Positions 35,881 to 45,066 of a DNA stretch of 55,538 nucleotides are shown piece after piece (within the stretch, counting starts at the first letter, position 1; the number at the start of each line of letters is the position of its first letter). The notes under the pieces are model-generated. The model saw nothing but the letters and a program-made list of their open reading frames with translations. It made no database searches and was not told the DNA's origin. Source of the stretch: Gammaproteobacteria bacterium (GTDB lineage Bacteria > Pseudomonadota > Gammaproteobacteria > Arenicellales > Poriferihabitantaceae); assembly GCA_026709505.1 (NCBI GenBank), contig JAPOSW010000066.1:1-55538 (forward strand), written 5' to 3'. The translations under genes were made by a program, and so were the position numbers.

Positions 35881-37350
35881 ATGACACCGCATGGCGTTTT
35901 CAGGATTCTGGGTATCCTGCTGGCCTACTTTGCGCTGTCCTTTCTGACTCCGGCAACAGTGTCTCTGCTTTATCAGGACAATCATCACTGGGTCTTCATC
36001 ATCACGTTTGCAATCACTCTAGCCAGTGCATTGGCGTTGTGGTGGCCATTTAGACGCTATCAGGATGAGTTGAGATTCAGGGAAGGGTTTCTCATTGCAG
36101 TGCTAGTCTGGGTGGTGCTGTCCATATTTGCCGCAATTCCGTTTCTGTTATGCGCTGTATTGGACCTCAGCTGGGTCGATGCATTGTTTGAAGCGACTTC
36201 AGGACTGACCACGACAGGATCAACGATTCTGGTCAATCTGGAGGAACTCCCACATTCGATATTGTTTTATCGTCAGCAGCTGCAATGGCTGGGCGGCATG
36301 GGACTGGTAGTGCTTGCGGTTGCGATACTGCCAGCCCTGGGGGTAGGTGGTTTACAGCTGTACCGAGCTGAAACCCCCGGACCAATGAAGGACAGCAAGC
36401 TGACGCCGCGAATTCGCGAGACCGCCAAGGCCATGTGGTATATCTATTTATCGCTGACCTTCATCTGCGCTGTTGCCTACCTTGGTGCCGGGATGTCTCT
36501 ATTCGATGCCATCTGCCACGCCTTCTCCACAGTCGCGATCGGCGGATTCTCCACCTATGACGGCAATCTCGGTCATTTCGACAGCCGGGCGATTTATCTG
36601 GCTGCCTCCATTTTCATGATACTGGCGGGGCTCAATTTCGCCTTGCACTACATGGCAGTTCGCTCGGGGCGAATGTCGATCGGAAAATGGATCCGGGTCT
36701 ATCTTCAGGATCATGAAGCGCGCACCTATCTATCCATTATCGGAATTGCCGGACTGATCACCATTCTTGTATTGCTGACCCATCAAACCTACAGCAATAC
36801 CCTGGATAACTTTATTCATGGATTCGTACAGACCGTCTCGATAGTCACCACCACCGGTTTCACCACTCAAGACTTTAGTCTATGGCCCGCATTCATCCCG
36901 TTTTTCCTGATTCTCCTGAGCACTTCCGGAGGCTGTGCAGGATCCACCGGAGGCGGCATGAAAACCATCCGAATTATCCTGCTGTTCAAGCAGGGCATGC
37001 GCGAGATATCAAGACTTGTACATCCTCATGCGATCATTCCGACCAAGATTGGAGACAAGCCAGTCAGCGAAGATGTCAACAATGCGGTATGGGGATTTCT
37101 GTCCCTGTACATATTTTCCTTCACCGTTTTGCTGTTGGCGATGCTCGCAACCGGTCTTGATCTGGTGACTGCCTATTCATCGGTGATTGCCTGCCTGAAC
37201 AATCTTGGTCCGGGGCTTGGGGGCGTCTCGGAAAATTTTGCCGGCATCAGCGATATCGGAAAAATCATCCTGACTCTGGCCATGCTCTTGGGGCGGCTCG
37301 AGCTATATACGCTACTGGTCCTTTTTGCTCCGGTATTCTGGAGAGGCTGA
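35881..37350 (+). CDS. trkH: Trk potassium uptake transmembrane protein TrkH
   Basis: A 489-residue integral membrane channel with about ten to twelve hydrophobic helices. Selectivity-filter loops are visible as ATSGLTTTGSTIL, FSTVAIGGFSTYD, TTTGFTTQDFS and CLNNLGPGLGGVSENF. The loop STSGGCAGSTGGGMKTIRI is characteristic. It assembles with the TrkA ring encoded just upstream. It converges with the tolC-like gene 19 bases downstream; a weak AGAGG/CCTCT hairpin with three Ts spans its stop. Confidence 0.96.
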   Translation: MTPHGVFRILGILLAYFALSFLTPATVSLLYQDNHHWVFIITFAITLASALALWWPFRRYQDELRFREGFLIAVLVWVVLSIFAAIPFLLCAVLDLSWVDALFEATSGLTTTGSTILVNLEELPHSILFYRQQLQWLGGMGLVVLAVAILPALGVGGLQLYRAETPGPMKDSKLTPRIRETAKAMWYIYLSLTFICAVAYLGAGMSLFDAICHAFSTVAIGGFSTYDGNLGHFDSRAIYLAASIFMILAGLNFALHYMAVRSGRMSIGKWIRVYLQDHEARTYLSIIGIAGLITILVLLTHQTYSNTLDNFIHGFVQTVSIVTTTGFTTQDFSLWPAFIPFFLILLSTSGGCAGSTGGGMKTIRIILLFKQGMREISRLVHPHAIIPTKIGDKPVSEDVNNAVWGFLSLYIFSFTVLLLAMLATGLDLVTAYSSVIACLNNLGPGLGGVSENFAGISDIGKIILTLAMLLGRLELYTLLVLFAPVFWRG

Positions 37351-37369
37351 GACCTCTTTCAAACAAGGC

Positions 37370-38674
37370 TCAGGCATCCTGATCCAGCCAGCCGTTCACG
37401 AGCTGGATATCGTTCTCGTCAAGGTCACCTATGGCCTTTTCCAGTTCAAGCAGGGATATGATGTAGTTGTAGCGGGAATTCAGGTAATCCGTTCTTGACT
37501 GCGAGAGATTCCGCTGTGCATCGAGTACATCAATATTTGTGGTCAGGCCAGCTGCGTACCCTTCCTGTTTCGCAACCAGTGCACTTTCGCCAGCGACAAT
37601 CGCTTCGCTCAGAGCTTCGGCCTGGGAAATATTGCTGTTTATTTCCAGATAGGCTGCGGTAGCTTCAGAACGTGCATTAACCCGGGCCAGATCAAGTTCT
37701 TCCAAGGCGCGGTTATAGAGAATTCCAGCCTGCTCAGAGCGTGTCGACAATCCACCGGTGAACAAGGGTATGTTGACCTGCAAATATATGGATGCATTGT
37801 CTTTCGTATAGTCGTTAACACCACCTATGGAAGTTGATCGGTTACCTCCAACCGACATTGATGGGTATGTCGCATCTTTCAGTTTCTGCAACTCATACTC
37901 GGCCAGCCTTAGATCAAGCGATTTCACCTGAACCTCCAGGTTATTCGCTTCGGCCTGATCAACCCATTCGTTGATCGATTCCGGATCGGGAGATGAAAGC
38001 AGTGCGTTGCCCAAAAGCGGAGTCAGGGATTGTGGCGTTTGGCCAATCATTTGTCGAAGTCGCGAAATGCTGTTTTTCAGGGCATTGTCTGCCTGGATAG
38101 CATTTGCCTCTGCCTGCTTGAGTCGTGCTCTGGCGTCGAACAGGTCTGCCTGGGTTCCGAGTCCAACCTCTAGCCGTCCTGCAGTGAGATCTAGTTGACG
38201 GCGAATGGCGATAATGTCGACTCTTGCGACTTCACGGCGATCCTGGGCCGCAAGCACATTCAGATAACGTCCGGCAACTCGAAGAATCAGGTCCTGGAGC
38301 GATTGCCTAAGCATGATTTCGGAAGCTGACTTTGCAGTTTCGGCCTGGCGCACCCGAGTTCGCAGCACTCGATCATAGATTGGCGCTTCGACCCGGAGAT
38401 CCAGCAAATGATCCTTGTGATCCTCCCAGTTATCCATATCCGTGTCATCGGTCATTTTATGACCCAGCCTTCCGGCCATTGAGACATACCCTTTCCATTC
38501 AGATCTGGTAATTGCCGGATCAAGCATCACTGCCTGATGACGCAACACTTCTGCATGATAGGCAGGATCATTCTCGAGTGCCAGCCGATACACTTCGTTG
38601 ATGTCCCAGGTCGAAGCCCGAACTGGGCTCAGGCAAACCACGGCCAAAGTTAGCAACCACAGTCCCTGCCACAT
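37370..38674 (-). CDS. tolC: TolC family outer membrane efflux/secretion channel
   Basis: A 434-residue outer-membrane factor. The signal peptide is MWQGLWLLTLAVVCLSPVRA. Mature motifs: DINEVYRLALENDPAYHAEV, AAQDRREVARVDIIAIRRQL with VGLGTQADLFDARARLKQAE, the second repeat VPLFTGGLSTRSEQA-like segment (here NIPLFTGGLSTRSEQAGILY), and GLTTNIDVLDAQRNLSQSRT. The ATG at 38674 has AGGG seven bases upstream; the longer frame begins with TTG at 38713 and is less likely. In many gammaproteobacteria it is paired with the pcm-like gene upstream, as here. Confidence 0.92.
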   Translation of the reverse strand: MWQGLWLLTLAVVCLSPVRASTWDINEVYRLALENDPAYHAEVLRHQAVMLDPAITRSEWKGYVSMAGRLGHKMTDDTDMDNWEDHKDHLLDLRVEAPIYDRVLRTRVRQAETAKSASEIMLRQSLQDLILRVAGRYLNVLAAQDRREVARVDIIAIRRQLDLTAGRLEVGLGTQADLFDARARLKQAEANAIQADNALKNSISRLRQMIGQTPQSLTPLLGNALLSSPDPESINEWVDQAEANNLEVQVKSLDLRLAEYELQKLKDATYPSMSVGGNRSTSIGGVNDYTKDNASIYLQVNIPLFTGGLSTRSEQAGILYNRALEELDLARVNARSEATAAYLEINSNISQAEALSEAIVAGESALVAKQEGYAAGLTTNIDVLDAQRNLSQSRTDYLNSRYNYIISLLELEKAIGDLDENDIQLVNGWLDQDA

Positions 38675-38723
38675 TTTTTTCACCCTATTTTTCACTACAT
38701 GCGGTGTGTGCAATCGACCTTCA

Positions 38724-39377
38724 TTAAAACGTGAAGATCACCGGTTCCTGAACATGATCAAGGCGCGGTGCTTCGGTTTCAAACAGGCTCTTGATATTCC
38801 CGTCCTGATCGCAGATGACTGCCTGCATGGTCGGGGCATGTCCCTGAATACCGACAATGCGCCCCGTCCTGTTGACCATCGGCAAAAACAGTGGAGACAG
38901 CTCGGGAACGGAACCGGTGACCAGGGATCGATCAAACCGTCCGGCATTTTTCGACTCAAGGGAGCAGTAGTCAAAGCAGTCAGCCTCGACGACCTCAACA
39001 TTGTCAATATTAGCCCTTGCGAGATTGGTTCGGGCGGATTCAGCCAGCCTTGGGTCTATTTCCAGGCTAATCACCCTTTTGCACAGCCTTGCCAGAACAG
39101 CGGTTGAATAACCGGTTCCGGCACCTACTTCCAGCACCCTGTGTTCGGAATCCAGATCAAGAGCATCAATCATTCTCGCAATCACCTTGGGTTCCAGCAT
39201 GGTCTGATGTTCGCTGATCGGTATGGCCATGTCCGCATAGGCAAATTCGAAATAAGGCTCGGGTACAAACTGATCACGCACAATACTGTCAAAAGCAACG
39301 AGGATATTTCGATCCAGTACATTCCAGGTTCGGATTTGCTGTCCGATCATGTTGATTTGCGCACTTCGAATAGTCAT
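38724..39377 (-). CDS. Protein-L-isoaspartate O-methyltransferase-like protein
   Basis: A 217-residue SAM-dependent methyltransferase of the PCMT family. VLEVGAGTGYSTAVLARLCK is the SAM-binding motif I, and QTMLEPKVIARMIDALDLDS precedes it. SLEIDPRLAESARTNL follows. The usual Pcm substrate loop 'GS.D....' is weakly conserved, so it may be the Pcm-like protein commonly encoded just before tolC rather than a repair enzyme. It is on the same strand as tolC, 50 bases upstream. Confidence 0.87.
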   Translation of the reverse strand: MTIRSAQINMIGQQIRTWNVLDRNILVAFDSIVRDQFVPEPYFEFAYADMAIPISEHQTMLEPKVIARMIDALDLDSEHRVLEVGAGTGYSTAVLARLCKRVISLEIDPRLAESARTNLARANIDNVEVVEADCFDYCSLESKNAGRFDRSLVTGSVPELSPLFLPMVNRTGRIVGIQGHAPTMQAVICDQDGNIKSLFETEAPRLDHVQEPVIFTF

Positions 39378-39737
39378 TTCAGTTATCCTTGCTGACCGGC
39401 GATTTCATAACATGCGGAACCATGTGGTTATGTCATAGATAAGCATCGCTTGATTTCGCGCTGAAGTGGTTGCAGACATGTTCCCGGTATCTTGAATTTT
39501 ACTGCATTGCACAGAGAAAACGGATGGAGGACCATCCCACGCCAATTTACTGATGCGTGTACATCAGCATGGATCATTAATGGCCCAGCCATGGTGTATT
39601 TTTCCCGCATTCTTGTGAATCAAGGCCGCTATCCAGAGAATTCAGTTAGCGTGAGACCACCCTGCCCCCAGCGGCGTCAAGATCTTCATCAGGGATTTTG
39701 CTGATCAGGATGCTTCTCTTTACCCTTCATGCACAGC
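39378..39737. other. Spacer between Hachiman-type locus and pcm-like gene
   Basis: 360 bases. No supported gene on either strand. It marks the border between the conserved tolC/pcm pair and the defence locus. I see no integrase, tRNA or attachment repeat in it. Confidence 0.4.
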
Positions 39738-42700
39738 TTAGCTGTCGCTTGCCTCGCCTGACAGGATCTCCCACAAGCGCTTGTATCCACTTCCCGAGAG
39801 CGGAGCGTCTTCCGGCTTTACTCCTTCCCATTCACTATTGCCTAGTTGCTTCAGAAAATCCCGGGCCTTGCCAACCGAATATCTGCCTTCATTCTCAGGC
39901 GATATATCCCGGTATAGCTGGCCCAGGTCCTCTGCAACGCTTCGAGGCACCGAGTTCATACGCATCAGCACGGCATCCTCACTTCTCACGCCATGATAAA
40001 TCATTGCCGGAAGGGCGTTAATTCGCCGCTGTTCCTTCTCGGATAATGTTTCGAAGTCGACACCTGAAATCTTGCTGAGAGCAGAAATTCCCCATGTTCC
40101 ACTATTGACGATCGTACGATATATCGCCCTGCAAGCATCCGTCAGGGCGGCAGTTCCTGCTTCATCATCCTTCTCGCGGCTGAAATATTCCCGAGCTATG
40201 GCATCGATTCCCTTTCCGTTAACCCAGTCGTTCGTGATATCAGATATTCGGCGCTGATCAATTCCTCTGTCGCTCAATTCTTGCAGGTATTGATTGAGTT
40301 GCGGAACCTTAAACATGACTCCAAGCAGGTCTGCCATTCTCCCGCCATTGCCGAACAGGCTTTCCGGTGCCCAGTCGGAAGCCGTGAGCCTTTGTTCCAG
40401 GTTTCGCAGTTCGCCGAATGCCCTCTGAACACCTTCAGGTGAAAAACCAGTCGAGTCCGCAAGTTCCGCTGTCCCGGGGGACATATTGGCCAGATTCCGT
40501 GCGTAGCTGTGTGTGGCTTCGAGAAGGGCATCTGCCTTCTGCCTCTGCTCGGGATCATTGCGCATAGAGGCATATCCGTAGGTTTGCCTCAGAAGCTGCT
40601 CTGAATCGGACAGCACCTCATCCAGATTCTTCTTTTCAGCCCACAGGTGGGCGATATAGCACCGAAAATCCACCCACTGGCCCTGCCACAGTACCTCTGA
40701 CAGCCTTGACAGGTTGCCCTGGGTCGCCAGTTCATCCAGTTGTACCACAAGGCGGGAAACCAATGCACCTGTACTGCGGCTTACAAATTCGATCAACGCA
40801 TTACGGTCGGTTCCCTCGGCGAGTCCGACCACGCCAACGCTGTCATGGCCAATTCTTCCTGCGCGTCCTGCGAGATTCCAGAAATCCCTCGGCGATATTT
40901 CCACCGAAGCAGAGCCCTGTGGCACATAACGGGAGGACAGGAACACCGATGAAATCGGGAAGTTGATTCCCTGTGCAATTGTTGATGTGGAGCACAACAT
41001 CCGGAGGCTGCCTGTTTCCGCAAGCCATTCCATTAGTGCCCGGACATCGTCGGAGACCCCCGCGTGGTGGACACCTACTCCTTTTTCAAGCATGTCGATC
41101 AGCTTGAAGTCGTCGCTGATCTCGGTTCGCAGGAAGTCCTGTACCAGCTTGATGTCCTCTGGCACCTTGTCCACCCCGGAAAGGCTTTGTGTCGCTTTCT
41201 CAGCCATTTTCCATACAGTGGAAATCTTGTTGGCTACCACGATGCTCGTACCGCGAGCCGACATGACCGTACCCATCGCTGCTGTCTGCAGACCGACTCC
41301 TTTCTGTTCGTTCTTTATGAGCACCTGGCTCTTTGGAATATCAATCGGCTTTGTCTGGCCGACACGATGACTGCCATGAAGAGGCATGGCTTTTCCGGTT
41401 GCAGTCAGAGTCTCGAATTCAAGGCGCCACCCTGCATGTACGCTGTCATCCGCGACTGCCCGGTAGAGGCCGATGATTCGTTCATTCGGTTTCCAGGGTG
41501 CCGTGCCAAGACTGATCGCATGGCCTGCATCGATATCATGTGCCAGCCAGCGTGCTATGTTCTCTGATTTTTCTACATAAGGCATCAGCAGAAGAAAATT
41601 TGCCTCTGGACAATCACGCTTGACAGTCGCCAACAGAAATTCGATTCGCAGTCCCCGGCTGACCGATTCCATGTTGTGGGCCTCGTCCATCACAACCAGG
41701 GCGAGGGGGCGTTCCACTTTCTTGTTCCTGATCACCAGCGTTATCTTTTCAGGTGTCGCCACCAGGACATCGAAGGGATGCTCCCGGTCGGCAAGCAGCT
41801 CTTCCTCGAAAGCGTCCATGTCAACTGCTGCCGTCAGCTGTTCAACTCGTAATCCAATAGGCTCGAAGTCTGATCGCAGACGCCTGGTGATTTGCGCTGA
41901 CAATGCCCGGGTTGGTGCAACGTAAGCAACCCAGCCCCCATCGACTTGAAACTGATTCAATGCCTGGAGCATGCGGAACTGTGCGAGTAGCGTCTTCCCT
42001 CCTGAAGTTGGCATGTCAACGACGATGGCGGTCTTTGCCTGGTCAAGCAGCCCCTGCTCAAGCAGGGCAGCGCGTTGCGGAGGCAGGAGTTCGAACATCG
42101 CGCGATGCTCTCGGTGCGTAAGAGAGTTTACGAATTCTGAAGTCCGTGAGTTGACCGCACGAGTTGCCCACCAGAGCGAATTCGTCACCATGATCCGCGC
42201 TGTGGCATGTAGCCAGCGAAGCACTACCTCGTGTTGCGCATCTCCCGATGCACTCGCAGCCTGTATGCCGGCCTCAAAGTGCTTGTCGAGCATTCCAAAA
42301 GGATCGCCAGGGGTCCCCTGCAAAATGTACTTTGCAAGTATTTCGGTGCCCTTGGCCCAGTTGTAAAGAGCTGCCAGCCGAAGGGCAATTGCCCGATCCT
42401 CGGCATTAGAACCGCTGTCTAGACGACTTTTTTCGTGTAGTTTCTGGTCGTTGCGCAAGCCCGCGATGATCTCGCGAACCCGGTCCAGATCATCCCAGCC
42501 CGACTTGCGGTAGAGACGAATCCAGCAGTCGAATAGCCTGTACAGGATTCGACGGTCCCATTCCACGCTTGCAGCGCTCGGTGCCCTTGTCGCTTGTTCC
42601 TGTTCCCGATACCAGCGCCGTAGATCGGAATAGCGGTCTCCACAGTATGCTATTGAAGAGAGTTGAAGCACGAAAAATAGGCGATCTAGCGTCCCTGTTG

Positions 42701-43022
42701 GGACAGGAAGGAGGCGGCGGATGTCGAAGGCTCGAAATGATGCGGCTACGCACTGATCACGGAGAATCTGGTTTTCTCCGGCAGGACGGCTGAGTTCATC
42801 AAGCCCTTCGATGGCGGCCAACTCATATGCAAGAGCCACTCGTTCCAAACAGGGCTCACCCTCAAAACCATCAGGGAATGAGAAACTGATCTGTCTTCCG
42901 AGTGCACGCTGAGCCAGATTCTGATGGACAAGATTTTTCGCTCTTTCAATTCTTTCGGCACCGATGGCAGCAACCGCCCAATGCTCATTCAATGCCTCCA
43001 GTGCCTTGTTGGACAGGCTCAT
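39738..43022 (-). CDS. hamB: Hachiman-type SF2 helicase HamB
   Basis: About 1094 residues. After an N-terminal helical region of about 330 residues comes an SF2 helicase core: Walker A VVDMPTSGGKTLLAQFRML (about 336-350), Ia VAYVAPTRALSAQ, motif II VVMDEAHNMES, and motif VI region FWNLAGRAGRIGHDSVGVVG. VHHAGVSDDVRALMEWL and MLCSTSTIAQGINFP are typical of Ski2/Hel308-like helicases. Its ATG overlaps the stop of the upstream gene (TGATG), so the two are coupled. In Hachiman/AbpAB systems HamB senses altered DNA and releases the HamA nuclease. The large size fits HamB. Confidence 0.85.
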   Translation of the reverse strand: MSLSNKALEALNEHWAVAAIGAERIERAKNLVHQNLAQRALGRQISFSFPDGFEGEPCLERVALAYELAAIEGLDELSRPAGENQILRDQCVAASFRAFDIRRLLPVPTGTLDRLFFVLQLSSIAYCGDRYSDLRRWYREQEQATRAPSAASVEWDRRILYRLFDCWIRLYRKSGWDDLDRVREIIAGLRNDQKLHEKSRLDSGSNAEDRAIALRLAALYNWAKGTEILAKYILQGTPGDPFGMLDKHFEAGIQAASASGDAQHEVVLRWLHATARIMVTNSLWWATRAVNSRTSEFVNSLTHREHRAMFELLPPQRAALLEQGLLDQAKTAIVVDMPTSGGKTLLAQFRMLQALNQFQVDGGWVAYVAPTRALSAQITRRLRSDFEPIGLRVEQLTAAVDMDAFEEELLADREHPFDVLVATPEKITLVIRNKKVERPLALVVMDEAHNMESVSRGLRIEFLLATVKRDCPEANFLLLMPYVEKSENIARWLAHDIDAGHAISLGTAPWKPNERIIGLYRAVADDSVHAGWRLEFETLTATGKAMPLHGSHRVGQTKPIDIPKSQVLIKNEQKGVGLQTAAMGTVMSARGTSIVVANKISTVWKMAEKATQSLSGVDKVPEDIKLVQDFLRTEISDDFKLIDMLEKGVGVHHAGVSDDVRALMEWLAETGSLRMLCSTSTIAQGINFPISSVFLSSRYVPQGSASVEISPRDFWNLAGRAGRIGHDSVGVVGLAEGTDRNALIEFVSRSTGALVSRLVVQLDELATQGNLSRLSEVLWQGQWVDFRCYIAHLWAEKKNLDEVLSDSEQLLRQTYGYASMRNDPEQRQKADALLEATHSYARNLANMSPGTAELADSTGFSPEGVQRAFGELRNLEQRLTASDWAPESLFGNGGRMADLLGVMFKVPQLNQYLQELSDRGIDQRRISDITNDWVNGKGIDAIAREYFSREKDDEAGTAALTDACRAIYRTIVNSGTWGISALSKISGVDFETLSEKEQRRINALPAMIYHGVRSEDAVLMRMNSVPRSVAEDLGQLYRDISPENEGRYSVGKARDFLKQLGNSEWEGVKPEDAPLSGSGYKRLWEILSGEASDS

Positions 43023-43816
43023 CAATACGCTCCTGCCCGTCCTGAAATCATCCTCTCTCCAATCCTGTCAATTGTTCCCTGTGGCAGGTAAAGAGCGAAC
43101 AGTTCGATACACATTCCGTCAGGGCATCCCTTGTCAAGGGCCTTGACCCGCGATCCAAGGTCATTCTGATTTGGTTCCACGTCTCGGACAAGAAATCCGA
43201 AGATGTGAACGTCTGACGAATTCTGTAGGTATCTGGCTGTCGCGGTCCTGAACCGATGGAGCCATGGTGTCGATATGGCATGGTGACCGAGATACTTGAC
43301 GAGATCGTCACGGGTAGCCAGATTGTCCCGCAGATCTTCCATTTGTCGCTTCAAGCCAGTGGGGCCGTACATGATCCCGGGAGGGTATTTCTTCTCGCTG
43401 GATGTCTTGACTTCGCCAAATGCAAAGCAGTCGCCGCTGTCATCGATCCCGAAACCAACCAGATCGGCACCGGGCAGACTGGACCCGCGCTTCTTCTGAC
43501 TCCGTTCATTCGGCCAGGGAAAGCAGCATGATCGGTGGTCTGAAAGATAAGCCAACGCTATCGCCTCACCCACACGCCAATTCTCGACCTTATCAGGGTT
43601 TTCCAGCAGGCGTTTGAGACTGTCCTGGACAAAGCCGGTCTCCGCCAACCCTGCGAAGATATTTCCAATATTGTTCTTGCCTTCGTCATCGAAGAGCACA
43701 GTTGCTACCCGATCATCCAGTGCGGCATTCAATTCTTCGTTCGACCATTCCAAACCAACCCCTGTACATGGCGGTTGACCGAGATCGTAGAGTACATTTC
43801 CGGCATCAACCTTCAT
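43022..43816 (-). CDS. hamA: Hachiman-type effector nuclease HamA (DUF1837-like)
   Basis: A 264-residue protein. A PD-(D/E)XK-like active site can be read as E84 (NWRVGEAIALAYL), D118 (SSLPGADLVGFGID) and E135-x-K137 (CFAFGEVKTSSEKKYP). Large size, DUF1837-like layout and coupling to a Ski2-like helicase identify it as HamA-like. It starts at 43816 close to a divergent AT-rich region holding the promoter. Known members degrade DNA without sequence preference once freed from HamB. Similarity is judged by motif order only, so the exact Hachiman subtype is open. Confidence 0.8.
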   Translation of the reverse strand: MKVDAGNVLYDLGQPPCTGVGLEWSNEELNAALDDRVATVLFDDEGKNNIGNIFAGLAETGFVQDSLKRLLENPDKVENWRVGEAIALAYLSDHRSCCFPWPNERSQKKRGSSLPGADLVGFGIDDSGDCFAFGEVKTSSEKKYPPGIMYGPTGLKRQMEDLRDNLATRDDLVKYLGHHAISTPWLHRFRTATARYLQNSSDVHIFGFLVRDVEPNQNDLGSRVKALDKGCPDGMCIELFALYLPQGTIDRIGERMISGRAGAY

Positions 43817-44102
43817 TGGTTACTTACCTCGTAAGTGTTTGCAAAAAAAGTACGTAAAAACAATTCAGTCTTTGTCATTTTCCATCATTTCGATCCTTCC
43901 AGAAAATACCTGATCATGGTGAGACTTCACTGTTACTGCCACGCTCGACCCAGCTTGTTTCTGGCTATCAGATTAGGGAATTGCAGACAGGCCTTTCCAG
44001 TAGCCGTGAAGGATGATGGCAATGAGGTTCATTTCGAGGAAGGTCATGCTCATTTTCATTCTCTTCAACCCTCTATCTCACTGATACCGTGCATTGCGGA
44101 AT

Positions 44103-44378
44103 TCATTTACTCCTCACTCGGCCGTTGAGTCGTTCAAACAACCAGGGATACTTTCCTATCCGGGCGGATATTTGGCTACTTTCAACCCGACTTCCATCCC
44201 TCTTGCGGTATATTCTCCGTTGATGCACGCGATCGGCTATCTCCTGAATGGCTATCCATGCGTTGTCGTTTGCTGCCAGGATGTCCAGCATCTCCTGGTG
44301 AAGGATTGTTTTTCGCTCATGGCTTGTTTTGTCATGGATTTTCGATTTCACCGCGAAGTATACATCCACTGTCAACAA
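44103..44378 (-). CDS. Small winged-helix-like protein upstream of the Hachiman-type pair
   Basis: A 91-residue basic protein: MLTVDVYFAVKSKIHDKTSH, then EMLDILAANDNAWIAIQEIA DRV, RIYRKRDGSRVESSQISARI and GKYPWLFERLNGRVRSK. The pattern 'I...I..RG.Y.R.DG..V...QI.ARV..YP.LFE' occurs in small winged-helix (HARE-HTH-like) proteins of bacteria and phages. It is on the same strand as hamA, 286 bases upstream, and could regulate the locus or be an accessory. The first 20 residues may be untranslated; the ATG at 44291 (MLDIL) is an alternative start. Confidence 0.6.
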   Translation of the reverse strand: MLTVDVYFAVKSKIHDKTSHERKTILHQEMLDILAANDNAWIAIQEIADRVHQRRIYRKRDGSRVESSQISARIGKYPWLFERLNGRVRSK

Positions 44379-44839
44379 CTCGCCATGACGAGTGACCTTC
44401 CCTGACTCTCTCTTAAATGCAAAATGGGTTTAGCACTCTATACAATCTGTCGTTTGCGTTGCTTATCAATCTATTGAACGGAGTCATTTTCGGAATGCCG
44501 CCAGTAAATATATCAAGGAACAGAACGGGCAAAAATTCCTTACTAAGGAGTCGATGCTGCCAAAGACATTACTGCCTTCGAGTAGAGCTTCAAGCTTTTG
44601 TTGTTTTCATGAATATATCACGGGCTACGACCGTGGTGCAGGCTCTAAAAGGATTTTAGCCGTACCGGATTAATTTGCTTTTGTATAGGCTTGCATACGT
44701 TTTTGTTTTTTCGTTCAGGGGTTTGCCTGGAAGAACAACCCAGTGTATCGTATGGCATGATGCAAAACATACAGCACAGCTTCTTCCTATGAATTGCCAT
44801 GCACTGACGCTTCCTCTGGCTTGTATGTGAGGTTCCGAC
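44379..44839. other. AT-rich spacer without a recognisable gene
   Basis: 461 bases between two divergent small genes. No frame has family resemblance; a short CTAAAA/TTTTAG hairpin near 44645 is too weak to call. Promoters for both neighbours are expected here. Confidence 0.4.
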
Positions 44840-45031
44840 TTGAACAGACAACTAACTGCAATCGTTGAGCGAGAAGGAGAAGGCTATGTTGCGCTTTGCA
44901 CAGAACTTGATATCGCAAGCCAGGGCGATAGCGTGACGGAAGCTCGCAACAATCTTGCCGAAGCCCTCGCTCTTTTCCACGAAAGCGCACCGCCCGAGGA
45001 AATCGACCAGCGCCTGCAATGCGAAGCATGA
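44840..45031 (+). CDS. HicB-like antitoxin domain protein, short and without a HicA partner
   Basis: A 63-residue protein: MNRQLTAIVEREGEGYVALC TELDIASQGDSVTEARNNLA EALALFHESAP. This is the HicB/DUF1902-type partial RNase H fold. Full HicB antitoxins usually add a C-terminal DNA-binding helix-turn-helix, or are followed by hicA; here the frame stops at QRLQCEA, and neither the HTH nor a HicA-like dsRBD (with its histidine) is found on either side. It is probably an orphan. The end lies 35 bases from the convergent stop of the DeoR-family gene. Confidence 0.75.
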   Translation: MNRQLTAIVEREGEGYVALCTELDIASQGDSVTEARNNLAEALALFHESAPPEEIDQRLQCEA

Positions 45032-45066
45032 TTCGAATCATGGTCGATTACGAAAGCAATTCGCAG

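Noticed and set aside
37330..37369. AGAGG/CCTCT hairpin at the end of trkH as a terminator
   Set aside because: Only a 5-bp stem with three Ts; too weak to list as a feature.
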